A stretch of 64,000 bases of DNA from Demequinaceae bacterium (GTDB lineage Bacteria > Actinomycetota > Actinomycetes > Actinomycetales > Demequinaceae), in the NCBI GenBank assembly GCA_016933155.1, contig JAFGBM010000012.1:62001-126000 (forward strand), read 5' to 3'. A program made the position numbers and the translations under genes. Shown in pieces: positions 1 to 10,695 of this stretch (within the stretch, counting starts at the first letter, position 1; each line of letters starts with the position of its first letter). Below the pieces are notes generated by a model. That model was not told the origin of the DNA and made no database searches. It saw only the letters and a program-made list of their open reading frames with translations.

Positions 1-438
1 CATGTATTCGTCGATGTCCCGGGGGTCGTCGGGCGCATGGACGACCGCCCACTTCACCACCCCGTCGGCGGCGATGAGGAAAGAGGCACGAACGGAGATG
101 CCGCGCCTCGGATTGAAGATCCCATACCAGCGGGCGACCTCCCCATGCGGCCAGAAGTCGGAGAGGAGGTCCCCCTGGTAATGGTGGATCTCGCCCCACA
201 ACTTGAGCGCGGGAAGGGATTCGCACGAGACGACGAGGATGTGGACGTTCCGCGCCTTCTTCAACTCCCCCGAGTCGCGGATCTCGCACAGTTCCTTGGT
301 GCAGTCCTCCGAGGTCGCCCAGGGGGCGAAGACGAGGAGGACCGGCGTGCCCCGGAGATCGGTGAGGGTGATCGGCTTTCCCTGGGTGTTCGTGAGGGTG
401 AAGTCCGGTGCGAGGCGACCGACCAGGGGATGGGTCAC
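1..438 (-). CDS. ahpE: AhpE-type peroxiredoxin, C-terminus beyond window
   Basis: One-cysteine peroxiredoxin that reduces peroxides in the cytosol. Reading from a GTG at 438, the product has the AhpE layout: APDFTLT near residue 11, then FAPWATSEDCTKEL, whose Cys aligns with the peroxidatic Cys of mycobacterial AhpE (FFPLAFTGICQGEL). A later block, LLSDFWPHGEVARWYGIFN, is nearly diagnostic of AhpE. The GTG overlaps the stop of the upstream DUF3052 gene (GTGA), so the two are translationally coupled. The 3' end lies outside the window. The order ahpE-DUF3052-aceE matches the mycobacterial neighbourhood, which supports the call. Confidence 0.85.
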   Translation of the reverse strand, partial: MTHPLVGRLAPDFTLTNTQGKPITLTDLRGTPVLLVFAPWATSEDCTKELCEIRDSGELKKARNVHILVVSCESLPALKLWGEIHHYQGDLLSDFWPHGEVARWYGIFNPRRGISVRASFLIAADGVVKWAVVHAPDDPRDIDEYM

Positions 439-857
439 TTCTGGCGACCCTTCTCGACCAGTTGAGTCGCCTTCCACACGGGGGAGATGACGAAGGTCGA
501 GGTGGCATGCAGCCCGGAGAGCGACGCTGCCTCCTCAATGTCCCGCTGCTCCACCTGGTTGGGGAGCCCGGCCTTCGGGGTGAGGAGCCAGATGGGGGCC
601 CCGTCGTCCAGGAGGGTCTGGACGTCGAGCAAGACGTCGGCCAGGTCGTCGTCCCCGTTCCGATACCAGACCAGGGCGGCGTCCGTGACGTCGCCATAGC
701 CGTCGTCAACGAGGGCCTGCCCCGTCACCCGTGCGATCGCGTTCCTCAACGCCTCATCGGCGTCAGCGTCGTAAAGAAACTCTTGGACGACCATGCCTTT
801 TACGAGGCCCAGCCGTGCCACACCCGCCTCGACGGCGTCCACCTCCGACTGCGCCAC
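435..857 (-). CDS. DUF3052 family protein
   Basis: A 140-residue acidic cytosolic protein of the actinobacterial DUF3052 family, which is consistently found between ahpE and aceE. The fold and role are unknown. The segment GAPIWLLTPKAGLPNQVEQRDIEEA is typical of the family. Its stop codon overlaps the start of the peroxiredoxin gene by four bases, so they form a two-gene unit read away from aceE. No catalytic motif is visible. I infer only a link to redox or central-carbon physiology from the conserved neighbourhood. Confidence 0.8.
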   Translation of the reverse strand: MAQSEVDAVEAGVARLGLVKGMVVQEFLYDADADEALRNAIARVTGQALVDDGYGDVTDAALVWYRNGDDDLADVLLDVQTLLDDGAPIWLLTPKAGLPNQVEQRDIEEAASLSGLHATSTFVISPVWKATQLVEKGRQK

Positions 858-1093
858 GGTGGCGATGCCCCTTTCTCGCTTCTCCGCACGCTTTGCGGCT
901 AGGTGTCCAGCCTAGAGCCCAAGCGCCGATACCCGCAATCGCTCCGGCAATCCTGGGGCACCCGGGCAGCCCTGGGGAATAGCCCGACGTGACATTCCCG
1001 TTGCATATGGCAAGAATGGCAGGGACAACGGCGCACCCGCCGGGCAGACTCGATCGGCGCCACCACCCCCGGCGCCGACAGGGAGGAACCAGA

Positions 1094-3789
<2,696 letters not shown>

Positions 3790-3793
<4 letters not shown>

Positions 3794-4704
3794 GTCGCGA
3801 GGGCTTTCCATCGGCGAGATTCAGGATCCCAACGATCGGATGGACTGGCACCATCGATGAGCGGGTCGGCGAACGTCACGACCTCCTCCACAACCTCGTC
3901 GAATCGTGTAGGAAGGCGATCGCCGTCTGGGCCAAGGCCTCTGCGGTAGGCGTCGTACGTTGAGAGCCGCAACTGCGCCAGCGCTCCGATGGCCGCAGAG
4001 AGCCGAACGAACGTTGTTCCACGGAACGCACATGTCGCTCGCAGAGCCTCACGGGCGGCGGCGCAGGTCACTGCTTGTGCGCCCGTCAGCACGTAGATGT
4101 CGGCCCAGTCACGCACTCGAGTACTTGCGGCGCCCAGCTCGATCGCGGTGGAGATCTTTTCCGCAAGCACCGTCTCGATCGGGTAGCCAAGCACCCGAAC
4201 CGGGGCTGTGCGGGGGCGTAGAGCGGGAAGTTCGATCATCTGCGGAGCAGGCGTCACGGGGTCGCCGAAACTGATGTCAAGCCGGAACCTGACCTGGGCG
4301 GTCGCGATACGCGCGGTCATGACCGCACGCACTCCCAGGTAGGCCGCATTCTCTCGGATCGTCGAAGTCGTCAATGTTCCAGCAACAAACTCGACGCCAT
4401 CATCCGGGTCGGGGAGTGCCGCGATCGATGCGATCCGCGTGGCCACGGAACCTTGATCGGCCGAGATGTTGCGGGCCAGCGTGTCGGCGTCCACGGTAGG
4501 GCGTCTGGTGCCGAAGGCCGCAAGGAGCATCCCGCCCTTGAGCACGAAATCATCGACGTAGGGAGACCTGCTCAGCCGTGCAAGCCAACGCTCGACCACG
4601 TACATGGTCAGCAGTTCCTGTGTTCCGCGCCGCTCACGACGAGCACGGTTCTGCAGGTCACGATAAGCGCGTCCTGCGGCCGTCTCGCGGGTCGGACCTC
4701 TCAA
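3790..4704 (-). CDS. abiEii: AbiEii/AbiGii-type nucleotidyltransferase toxin
   Basis: Probable toxin of a type IV (AbiE) toxin-antitoxin pair; family members are nucleotidyltransferases active on tRNA or nucleotides and cause growth arrest or abortive infection. The 304-residue product has the family signature: LKGGMLL at residues 55-61, PTVDAD with the two Asp at 72 and 74, RLDISFGDP further on, and [11 protein letters not shown]...[11 protein letters not shown] in the helical domain. The likely start is a TTG at 4704 that overlaps the antitoxin stop (TTGA), implying coupled translation. It converges on aceE with overlapping stop codons. Antitoxin-then-toxin order is standard for AbiE. Confidence 0.85.
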
Positions 4705-5291
4705 CGGGCGCTCGCGATGTCGAGGGCAGCGCGCATCGGCCCGAGCACACCGAGGGCTTGCGCGTAGTCGAGGAGGAGTGCCGGACGGGCTCCCGGCGCG
4801 GCGAGGAAGCGGTGGAGGGCGGAGTGGGCGGCGGGTTCTCCGAACCGGTGCCGGAGCCGCATGAGGTCCACCACGGTGCGTGCGGCGTCGTACACCCGCA
4901 CAGACTCGCCTGGTGCCGCCTCGAGACCGGTCAGTCCCAACTCGAAGGTGTCAGCTCGGAATCGGTACACGGTCGTCAAAGGCCGGTCGATCGTCGGCTT
5001 GTAGGTGCCCATCGGCACCGCGATGTGAACCGATCCCAGCAACTCGTCCGTAAGGTCGTGGATCGCGGCGGCTGATAGGCAGCACAGTATGGCCCGCGGT
5101 GCTCGGTATGCCACGGCGAGGACGTCGGGGTACGACGCGGGTGGGGCATCACCGCGCCGGAACACACCACGGGAGATTTCGACGATCTGTCCGCTGTCGC
5201 GCCATGCGTAAAGGTCCCGCGGGTGCACTCCGAAACCGCGCGCGTCCTTTGTCGTGAAGGTTGGCGGCAAGACGGAAGTCGTGACAGGCAT
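4701..5291 (-). CDS. abiEi: AbiEi-type antitoxin / transcriptional autorepressor
   Basis: Antitoxin partner of the adjacent AbiEii-like toxin. From the ATG at 5291, with AGGA upstream, it is 196 residues. The N-terminal 60 residues form a winged-helix region (FTTKDARGFGVHPRDLYAWRD, then IVEISRGVFRR) as in the AbiEi_4 family; the rest is the C-terminal antitoxin domain (PRAILCCLSAAAIHDLTDELL, VPMGTYKPTIDRP). AbiEi proteins repress their own promoter, so the AT-rich stretch at 5291-5320 is the likely operator and promoter. The upstream in-frame extension to 5552 has no ribosome binding site and is rejected as the start. Confidence 0.85.
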   Translation of the reverse strand: MPVTTSVLPPTFTTKDARGFGVHPRDLYAWRDSGQIVEISRGVFRRGDAPPASYPDVLAVAYRAPRAILCCLSAAAIHDLTDELLGSVHIAVPMGTYKPTIDRPLTTVYRFRADTFELGLTGLEAAPGESVRVYDAARTVVDLMRLRHRFGEPAAHSALHRFLAAPGARPALLLDYAQALGVLGPMRAALDIASAR

Positions 5292-5527
5292 GGATATAAT
5301 CCTATCACTGTCATACCTTTCGTGAGTGGTTTTGATCCATTCGATGCCCGCCCCGTCTTGTGCGCCCGAGCCAGCCCTGAAGGCTCTGATGGCGAGACGA
5401 ACGGATTTCAGGCAAGCACGACGATTCTGATTCGACACGAACGGCGACGCGCGGCCGACGGACAGCCGGGTGGACGGGTTGCCGCACGGTTGGACCTGGG
5501 GACACCACAACCGCCTGGCGCGTGCAG

Positions 5528-5551
5528 TGGAGCGCGATGGTGCGCGCTCCA
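5528..5551 (-). terminator. Stem-loop after the pRiA4b-type gene
   Basis: A perfect 9-bp stem (TGGAGCGCG at 5528-5536 with CGCGCTCCA at 5543-5551, loop ATGGTG) lies about 20 bases past the stop of the gene at 5571-7088. Position fits a terminator for that gene. No clear U tract follows on the minus strand, so termination is inferred. The rest of 5292-5570 shows no gene. Confidence 0.4.
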
Positions 5552-5570
5552 TGGGCTGATCCGTCGCCCC

Positions 5571-7088
5571 TCAGCGACCCGAAGACGACCGGTGCCGGGC
5601 GAGGTCGGCGGGGAGGGCGAGGATGTCGCGGGCGAAGGCGCGGCCGGCCTCGGTCGCGGCGCCGCGCCGGGTCCGGCTGTTACGCTCCCACGCGCCGAGT
5701 ATGTCAAACACGTCCAGCGCCAGGCGTCCGGCGTCCCGCGCCGTGAACGCGTCGATCTCCTCGCCCGACCGGGACGTCCACCCGACGATCTGGAGGGCGT
5801 CGGCGACGGCGTCGCCATACGGATCCCTCAGGCGGTCCCGCGGGTGGTCCCACGTGGAGTCGCGCCCGGCCGCCAACTCGACGGCGAACAACAGCGCCGC
5901 ATCCCGCTCCACGTCCGTCTTCGCCCTGTCCACCACCGCCCGGGCGAGGTGCCGCCAGAGGCCCAGGGCGTCGTCGGCCACCTTCCTCCCCGCAGGGGTC
6001 AGCAGGAGCATCCCCTTCTGGACGCGGAGGAGCCCGACGGCCATGGCCGTGTGGCGGAGGTCGAACACCGAATTGGTTTGGTTCTCCCGGTTGCCGGTGC
6101 CCACCTCGCGGTCCTGCCACCCCAACTCCGCGAGGGCGTCGACGACGACGGCGGGCGGGAGCCACCCGGCGGCGGTCAGCTTGAGCCCCGTGGGGCCGAC
6201 GCGGTGGAGGAGCCAGGCGAAGGGCCGGACGGCGGCTTGTATGACCGATGGGTCGACGGCGGGGTCGGTGACGGCGACGTCGAGGTCAACCCCGGCCCGG
6301 TCGAGGTAGATGCGGAACTCCGGCACCCAGCCGTCCACCATGATCTCTATGAGGGCGTCGATTGCGGTCGGCCGCCGGGGCGCCGCGTCGACGTCGGGGA
6401 ACTGCCGGGCCAGCTCCCGCGAGATGAGCCCGACGTCGGGGGGCGTGCCGTGGGGCCACACCCAGGGTCCCTGGAGGTCGTGGACCCAGCGGGCCGCGGG
6501 GAGGTGATCCTCGTGGGTCGGGTCGCCCGCCGCCTCCCGCATCTCCGCATACCCCGGAGGGCCGCCGGAGTCCTCCCAGGGGGTGTTCCCCTCCGCCCGA
6601 ACCAAGGTGGCGCGCGACTCACCCGGCTCGCCCGCGCAGGTGTCCACCCATTCGAGCGTGTGCACCCACCCGTCGCCGAAGTCGTACTCGTACTCGACCG
6701 GGGGGTGGGACTCGGCGAACACCTCCCCCACCTTCGCGTCCGCCTCTGGAATGCCGGTCATCCCCTCGGCGAGCGAGCGTTCGTCCCGCCAATACTTCCT
6801 GAGCCGCCTCTCCCCCATCGGCCCGTACTCGACGGACGTCCCGTGCCGGGTGGACGACGCCCCGCGCGCGTCGGCGGGCACCGTCACGTCCTTCGGCAGG
6901 TCCAGTTCCTGGGCGAAGGCGTGGAGGTGGTAGTCCCGCCACCCGAACGCGACCTGCAACGCCCGGTGGAGTTCCTCCAGGGTCATCTCGGCGTCGACGT
7001 CAAGCACCCTCCACACCTCGGGCTCGACCCATTGGAGCGCCGCGCGAATCCGCACCATCTGGCGCCCAGCGCCCGTCGACTCGCCCAT
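5571..7088 (-). CDS. pRiA4b ORF-3-like / IS1096 TnpR-passenger family protein, long form
   Basis: A 505-residue protein. The first ~190 residues are a plasmid pRiA4b ORF-3 domain: MVRIRAALQWVEPEVWRVLDV, LEELHRALQVAFGWRDYHLHAF, and YDFGDGWVHTLEWV. The C-terminal ~300 residues are a mostly helical domain often joined to it in actinobacteria, of unknown function. Despite the common IS1096 name there is no transposase or resolvase motif. Start ATG at 7088 has GGAGG eight bases upstream. It is read in the same direction as the defence genes upstream (7321-18748) and the AbiE pair downstream, so it sits inside the accessory region. Role unknown. Confidence 0.75.
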   Translation of the reverse strand: MGESTGAGRQMVRIRAALQWVEPEVWRVLDVDAEMTLEELHRALQVAFGWRDYHLHAFAQELDLPKDVTVPADARGASSTRHGTSVEYGPMGERRLRKYWRDERSLAEGMTGIPEADAKVGEVFAESHPPVEYEYDFGDGWVHTLEWVDTCAGEPGESRATLVRAEGNTPWEDSGGPPGYAEMREAAGDPTHEDHLPAARWVHDLQGPWVWPHGTPPDVGLISRELARQFPDVDAAPRRPTAIDALIEIMVDGWVPEFRIYLDRAGVDLDVAVTDPAVDPSVIQAAVRPFAWLLHRVGPTGLKLTAAGWLPPAVVVDALAELGWQDREVGTGNRENQTNSVFDLRHTAMAVGLLRVQKGMLLLTPAGRKVADDALGLWRHLARAVVDRAKTDVERDAALLFAVELAAGRDSTWDHPRDRLRDPYGDAVADALQIVGWTSRSGEEIDAFTARDAGRLALDVFDILGAWERNSRTRRGAATEAGRAFARDILALPADLARHRSSSGR

Positions 7089-7320
7089 GGCATTGACCTC
7101 CCGCAGTGCAGTCAGCCGCCGACGACCGGCCCGGCCGAATGCACACGACACTAGCAATCGACCGCGACGAGCGACCACAACCATCTGGTCCGGGACCATA
7201 TCCGCGCCTAGCCCCCCGGCGACTGTGAAGGTTCAAGATCTCATCGCGTTGTTCAACGCCCCACCAAAGAAGTAGCAGTGGAGAAAGGGGGCTGTTCTTA
7301 ATGTGCGCGGACGGAAATCC

Positions 7321-10300
7321 CTACTCCTCCTCGAATCCGTGATCCGAGAACTTCAGCGTTGTCGAGTTCTCGCGCACAGTGCGAATGGTCTCAGGCGTGA
7401 ATCCATCCGGGTTCCGCGCTGTGATCTCAACGCTGATCTCGAGTTCCGTGCCCTCTTGGGCTGCGAGACGCTCCAGCACCTCCTTCGTGATGTCACCAAA
7501 GTCGCGCGCGAATCGTTCGGGGTGGAGTGTCTTGGATCCGAAGTAACGGGTCTTGAGCGCAGGCTTTGATGGCTCTGGAGGAGTCGGGGCTATGGGTCCA
7601 GAACCCGATGAGGGTGACGGCTTGAGTCCAGGTGAAGCGTCGTGACCGGGAGGGGGAGTCTCCGCGGCTCGCTGTGCAAGGGCCAAGTCGGGTCGCACCA
7701 GTAGCCACGAGTCAGTGACACCCAGCGGCTCTTCGTCCATCGACGGAACACGGAGCCCAACGTAGCGGCCACCACCCTCGTCCCACCCCTCGGCGAGAGC
7801 GAAACCTTCCTTCTCCCACATGACGGTCCCGGACAGCCCGAACGCGTCCGTCACCGCGCGATCGAGCGTGGCGCGCCCAACCAGCCGGTCAAGGTAGGGG
7901 TACTGCGTGTACAGAGACCACAGCTCACCTACCGAGACGTGACCGCGTTTCCACAAGACCGCGAGGGGTCCGTCCAATGCCATCCGGATCCGGGCCGCCG
8001 AGTACACGGTCGAGAGCCGGTCACTCGTCCGGAGCTTCTTCGACACGCCAGTCCCGATCCCGGCCGTCGTGTCGGTCAGGCGTTCGGGAAGGATAGAAGC
8101 GGGCGCGGTGGGCGGGCTTTGGACGGGTACCAGAAGCCAGCAGAGCGCGCCGCGTAGACGGTCTACCACGGTCTGGTTCTCCTGCTTGAGTCGAGACGCC
8201 ACCTGCTCGGCCTGATTCGGCGGCAGGTTCAGAGACTTGTCCTCGGCGATCTCCTTCCAGGCCAGGTAGGAGCAGACGGCGCTTTCGACGTTGTCCACGT
8301 ACTGGGAGTCGTCGAACGCCGCGAAAGCCAGCATGTTGCCGTGCTTCCGGGCTCCGCTTCCGTGACGCTGGAACACCTCGAGGGCGAAGGCCATGGCCTC
8401 GGAGTCCTCGGCGCCCTTTCGATGCCTGAGACGTGGCGAGAGAAGCACGAGACGAGCGGTATCGACATCGGGCACGTCCCCGCTCGATTCGGGGGAGGGA
8501 TGAACCGCCGTGAAATCACCCCGATCGGAAGCAAGGGCGCGTAGCCGATCCTTGACCTCCTCCCACACCACCTCGGGAGACTCCCGTAGCCGATCGGCCC
8601 GATCTCGCGCACTCCGCCCGATCGAAGGAGAGGTGTCGAACCAATACCGGCCGTTGTCGGTGTAGATGTATGTAGCTCGCTGGGATAGAAGTTCTAGGGC
8701 CGAACCGAAGTTCCCCACGGTGTCGCCAGGGACCGCCACCCCCAGCCACAGGTACGGCCGCTCCACCCCCTTGTGCTCGGTCTTGACCGTAGGGGCGGTG
8801 TCGATGAAGACAGTCCGGGCGATGCGCCGGGTGAGGCTCCGTTTGCCGAAGACGGGACGCTCGTCATCGATCTTTCGGGGCGTGGCATCGTCACCGTCGA
8901 TGTCCCGGTCGATGATGGGCTTCCAGCTGTCCTCAAGGTAGTTGGTGAGTTCGCTGTGGGTCGCGTTCGAGAACAGCGGTACGGAACCGGGCATGATGAG
9001 CGGGCTTGGGTCCTGGTCGCGCCACAGCGTGTAGATGACCGTCGACATAAAGCGGAGCACCCCTCGCGTCCGTTGGAAGCGATCGAGAGTCGACCAGTCG
9101 GTGTAGAGACGGTCGAAGAGCTCGGGGTGGATGGGGTAGGCGGATTCGATTCGCTTCTGGTAGGCGGTGTCGTCGGTACCGCGGGGGAATTGCCCCTTGT
9201 TCTCTCGGTAGTAATCGACGAATGCCCGCGCTACGGCTCCGATGTCCCTCCTGGCCTCGGCTCCCGGCTCCTTGAAGAGGCGTCGCCTGACGATCTCGAA
9301 CGACTCCTCCTGGTTGGCGGGTTTCCAGTGGTCCGCCTTACGCCCCACGACGTTCTTGAGGGCCTCGAGCGCCTGGCGTCCTCGGGCTCCGCCTACCTCG
9401 ATGAGCGACCCCTCCTCCATCTTCGAGTTGCTGTCGGAGGCGGGGATGGAGATGATGAGCATCGCACCGGGGGTCGCGGAGACCGCCTCGGTCAGTTGCT
9501 GGGCGAAGGTGAATTGAGCCTCGAATCTGCCGCCCACGAGGGAGTCATCGTCATTGAGGTTCCTTGCGTAGGCGACCCACTCGTCGATGAGGATGAGGGC
9601 TGGGGAGTGGGCGGCGATGAGCTTGGTCATCGCGTCGCCGGGTGGGGTGCTGGTGCGGTCCGAGTCCGCGATGACGTCGTAGGCCGCGCGTCCCCCGAGT
9701 TGCCAGGCCAGTTCGCCCCACAGGGTGCGGACCTCGGTCCCATCGGATTTGTTGCGTGGCTGGTTCGCGCCCAGGTGGGTGCCGACTAGAGCCACCCGCC
9801 TTACCTTGAGGTCCTCGATCTTGACCTTTCCGACGACTTCCTGGACGGATTGGGGAAAGGCGCTCGCCTTGGTTCCGGAGAACAGGTGCCAGAGCGCGAG
9901 CATCGAGTGGGTCTTGCCTCCGCCGAAATTGGTTTGAAGGTTGACGACCGGGGAGGCGTTGCTGTCACCGGAAAGCCGACGCGTCGCCCGGTCTAGGAGG
10001 TCGCGGAGTCCCTCGGTGACATAGGTTCGGGCGAAGAACTTGATCGGGTCCGAATACTCGTCGTCTGTGGAGTCTCCGGAAGCCACCAGGTGCAAGTCAG
10101 CGGCAAACTCGGCTGCGTTGAAGTTGCCGCTCGCGACATCGTCATGGGGCTCGATGACCTCGCGCCACGATTTCAGACCCTTGCCGGGTGTGTCCGCTAC
10201 TCCCACGGCGGCCTGCTTGGTCTTGCGGGTACGGTCGTCAAAGGTGGTGCGCAGGTGGTCGTTGTAGGAGCGGTCGATCTCCTCGGCCTCGGACACCGCC

Positions 10301-10662
10301 CCGATGGCCCTCAGCAGCAGGCGAGCGGTATCGAGCGCCCGGGTGGTGTCGTCCGCCGTGAAGGTCTCGGTGTGTGCCCAGCGGTTCCGTATGTCGCGCA
10401 GTTCGGAGGCATAGTTCTGGTGGACTCGGTCGAGCGCGGGAAAGGCCCGCCACTCCTCGGTCAGGCATCGCAGCAGGATCTGCAGGTCGTTCTTCTTGTA
10501 TTGATGGGAGGTCCCGTGTCGCTGGTTGTCACGCGCCTGTAGCAGGGCGATCCAATCTTTACCAGGAGCGGCCGCGGACATCTTCTCGTCGACGTAGGGG
10601 AGTAGACCCGCCGCGATTATCTCAAGCGCTCGGCCGATGCGATCCCTGTTGTTGACGGCCAT
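7321..10662 (-). CDS. Swt1-type HEPN / DUF499 AAA-like ATPase (anti-phage associated)
   Basis: A 1113-residue protein. The N-terminus resembles the Swt1 HEPN domain and contains RNRWAH (R92-x4-H97), the Rx4-6H signature of HEPN ribonucleases. It is followed by a DUF499 ATPase: Walker A NFGGGKTH near residue 245 and a Walker B-like LILIDEWVAYA near 357. The C-terminus (LKTRYFGSKTLHPERFARDFGDI) is typical of DUF499. DUF499 proteins recur beside DUF1156 methyltransferases and large helicases in defence islands. The start has GGTGGAG upstream; the methyltransferase ends 33 bases before it, so the two are one operon. The mechanism is inferred: an ATP-driven sensor or motor with a possible RNase head. 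Confidence 0.85.
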   Translation of the reverse strand: MAVNNRDRIGRALEIIAAGLLPYVDEKMSAAAPGKDWIALLQARDNQRHGTSHQYKKNDLQILLRCLTEEWRAFPALDRVHQNYASELRDIRNRWAHTETFTADDTTRALDTARLLLRAIGAVSEAEEIDRSYNDHLRTTFDDRTRKTKQAAVGVADTPGKGLKSWREVIEPHDDVASGNFNAAEFAADLHLVASGDSTDDEYSDPIKFFARTYVTEGLRDLLDRATRRLSGDSNASPVVNLQTNFGGGKTHSMLALWHLFSGTKASAFPQSVQEVVGKVKIEDLKVRRVALVGTHLGANQPRNKSDGTEVRTLWGELAWQLGGRAAYDVIADSDRTSTPPGDAMTKLIAAHSPALILIDEWVAYARNLNDDDSLVGGRFEAQFTFAQQLTEAVSATPGAMLIISIPASDSNSKMEEGSLIEVGGARGRQALEALKNVVGRKADHWKPANQEESFEIVRRRLFKEPGAEARRDIGAVARAFVDYYRENKGQFPRGTDDTAYQKRIESAYPIHPELFDRLYTDWSTLDRFQRTRGVLRFMSTVIYTLWRDQDPSPLIMPGSVPLFSNATHSELTNYLEDSWKPIIDRDIDGDDATPRKIDDERPVFGKRSLTRRIARTVFIDTAPTVKTEHKGVERPYLWLGVAVPGDTVGNFGSALELLSQRATYIYTDNGRYWFDTSPSIGRSARDRADRLRESPEVVWEEVKDRLRALASDRGDFTAVHPSPESSGDVPDVDTARLVLLSPRLRHRKGAEDSEAMAFALEVFQRHGSGARKHGNMLAFAAFDDSQYVDNVESAVCSYLAWKEIAEDKSLNLPPNQAEQVASRLKQENQTVVDRLRGALCWLLVPVQSPPTAPASILPERLTDTTAGIGTGVSKKLRTSDRLSTVYSAARIRMALDGPLAVLWKRGHVSVGELWSLYTQYPYLDRLVGRATLDRAVTDAFGLSGTVMWEKEGFALAEGWDEGGGRYVGLRVPSMDEEPLGVTDSWLLVRPDLALAQRAAETPPPGHDASPGLKPSPSSGSGPIAPTPPEPSKPALKTRYFGSKTLHPERFARDFGDITKEVLERLAAQEGTELEISVEITARNPDGFTPETIRTVRENSTTLKFSDHGFEEE

Positions 10663-10695
10663 GCGGCTCCACCTCCATCGTTCGCCCGGCTAGCA

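Noticed and set aside
5571-7088. IS1096 transposon or resolvase
   Set aside because: Only the passenger-type pRiA4b domain is present; there is no transposase, terminal inverted repeat or resolvase catalytic serine/tyrosine motif.
5223-7154. A 643-codon plus-strand frame across the AbiE-pRiA4b interval
   Set aside because: It is antisense to a gene with clear domain text and a good ribosome site; its own translation is low-complexity.
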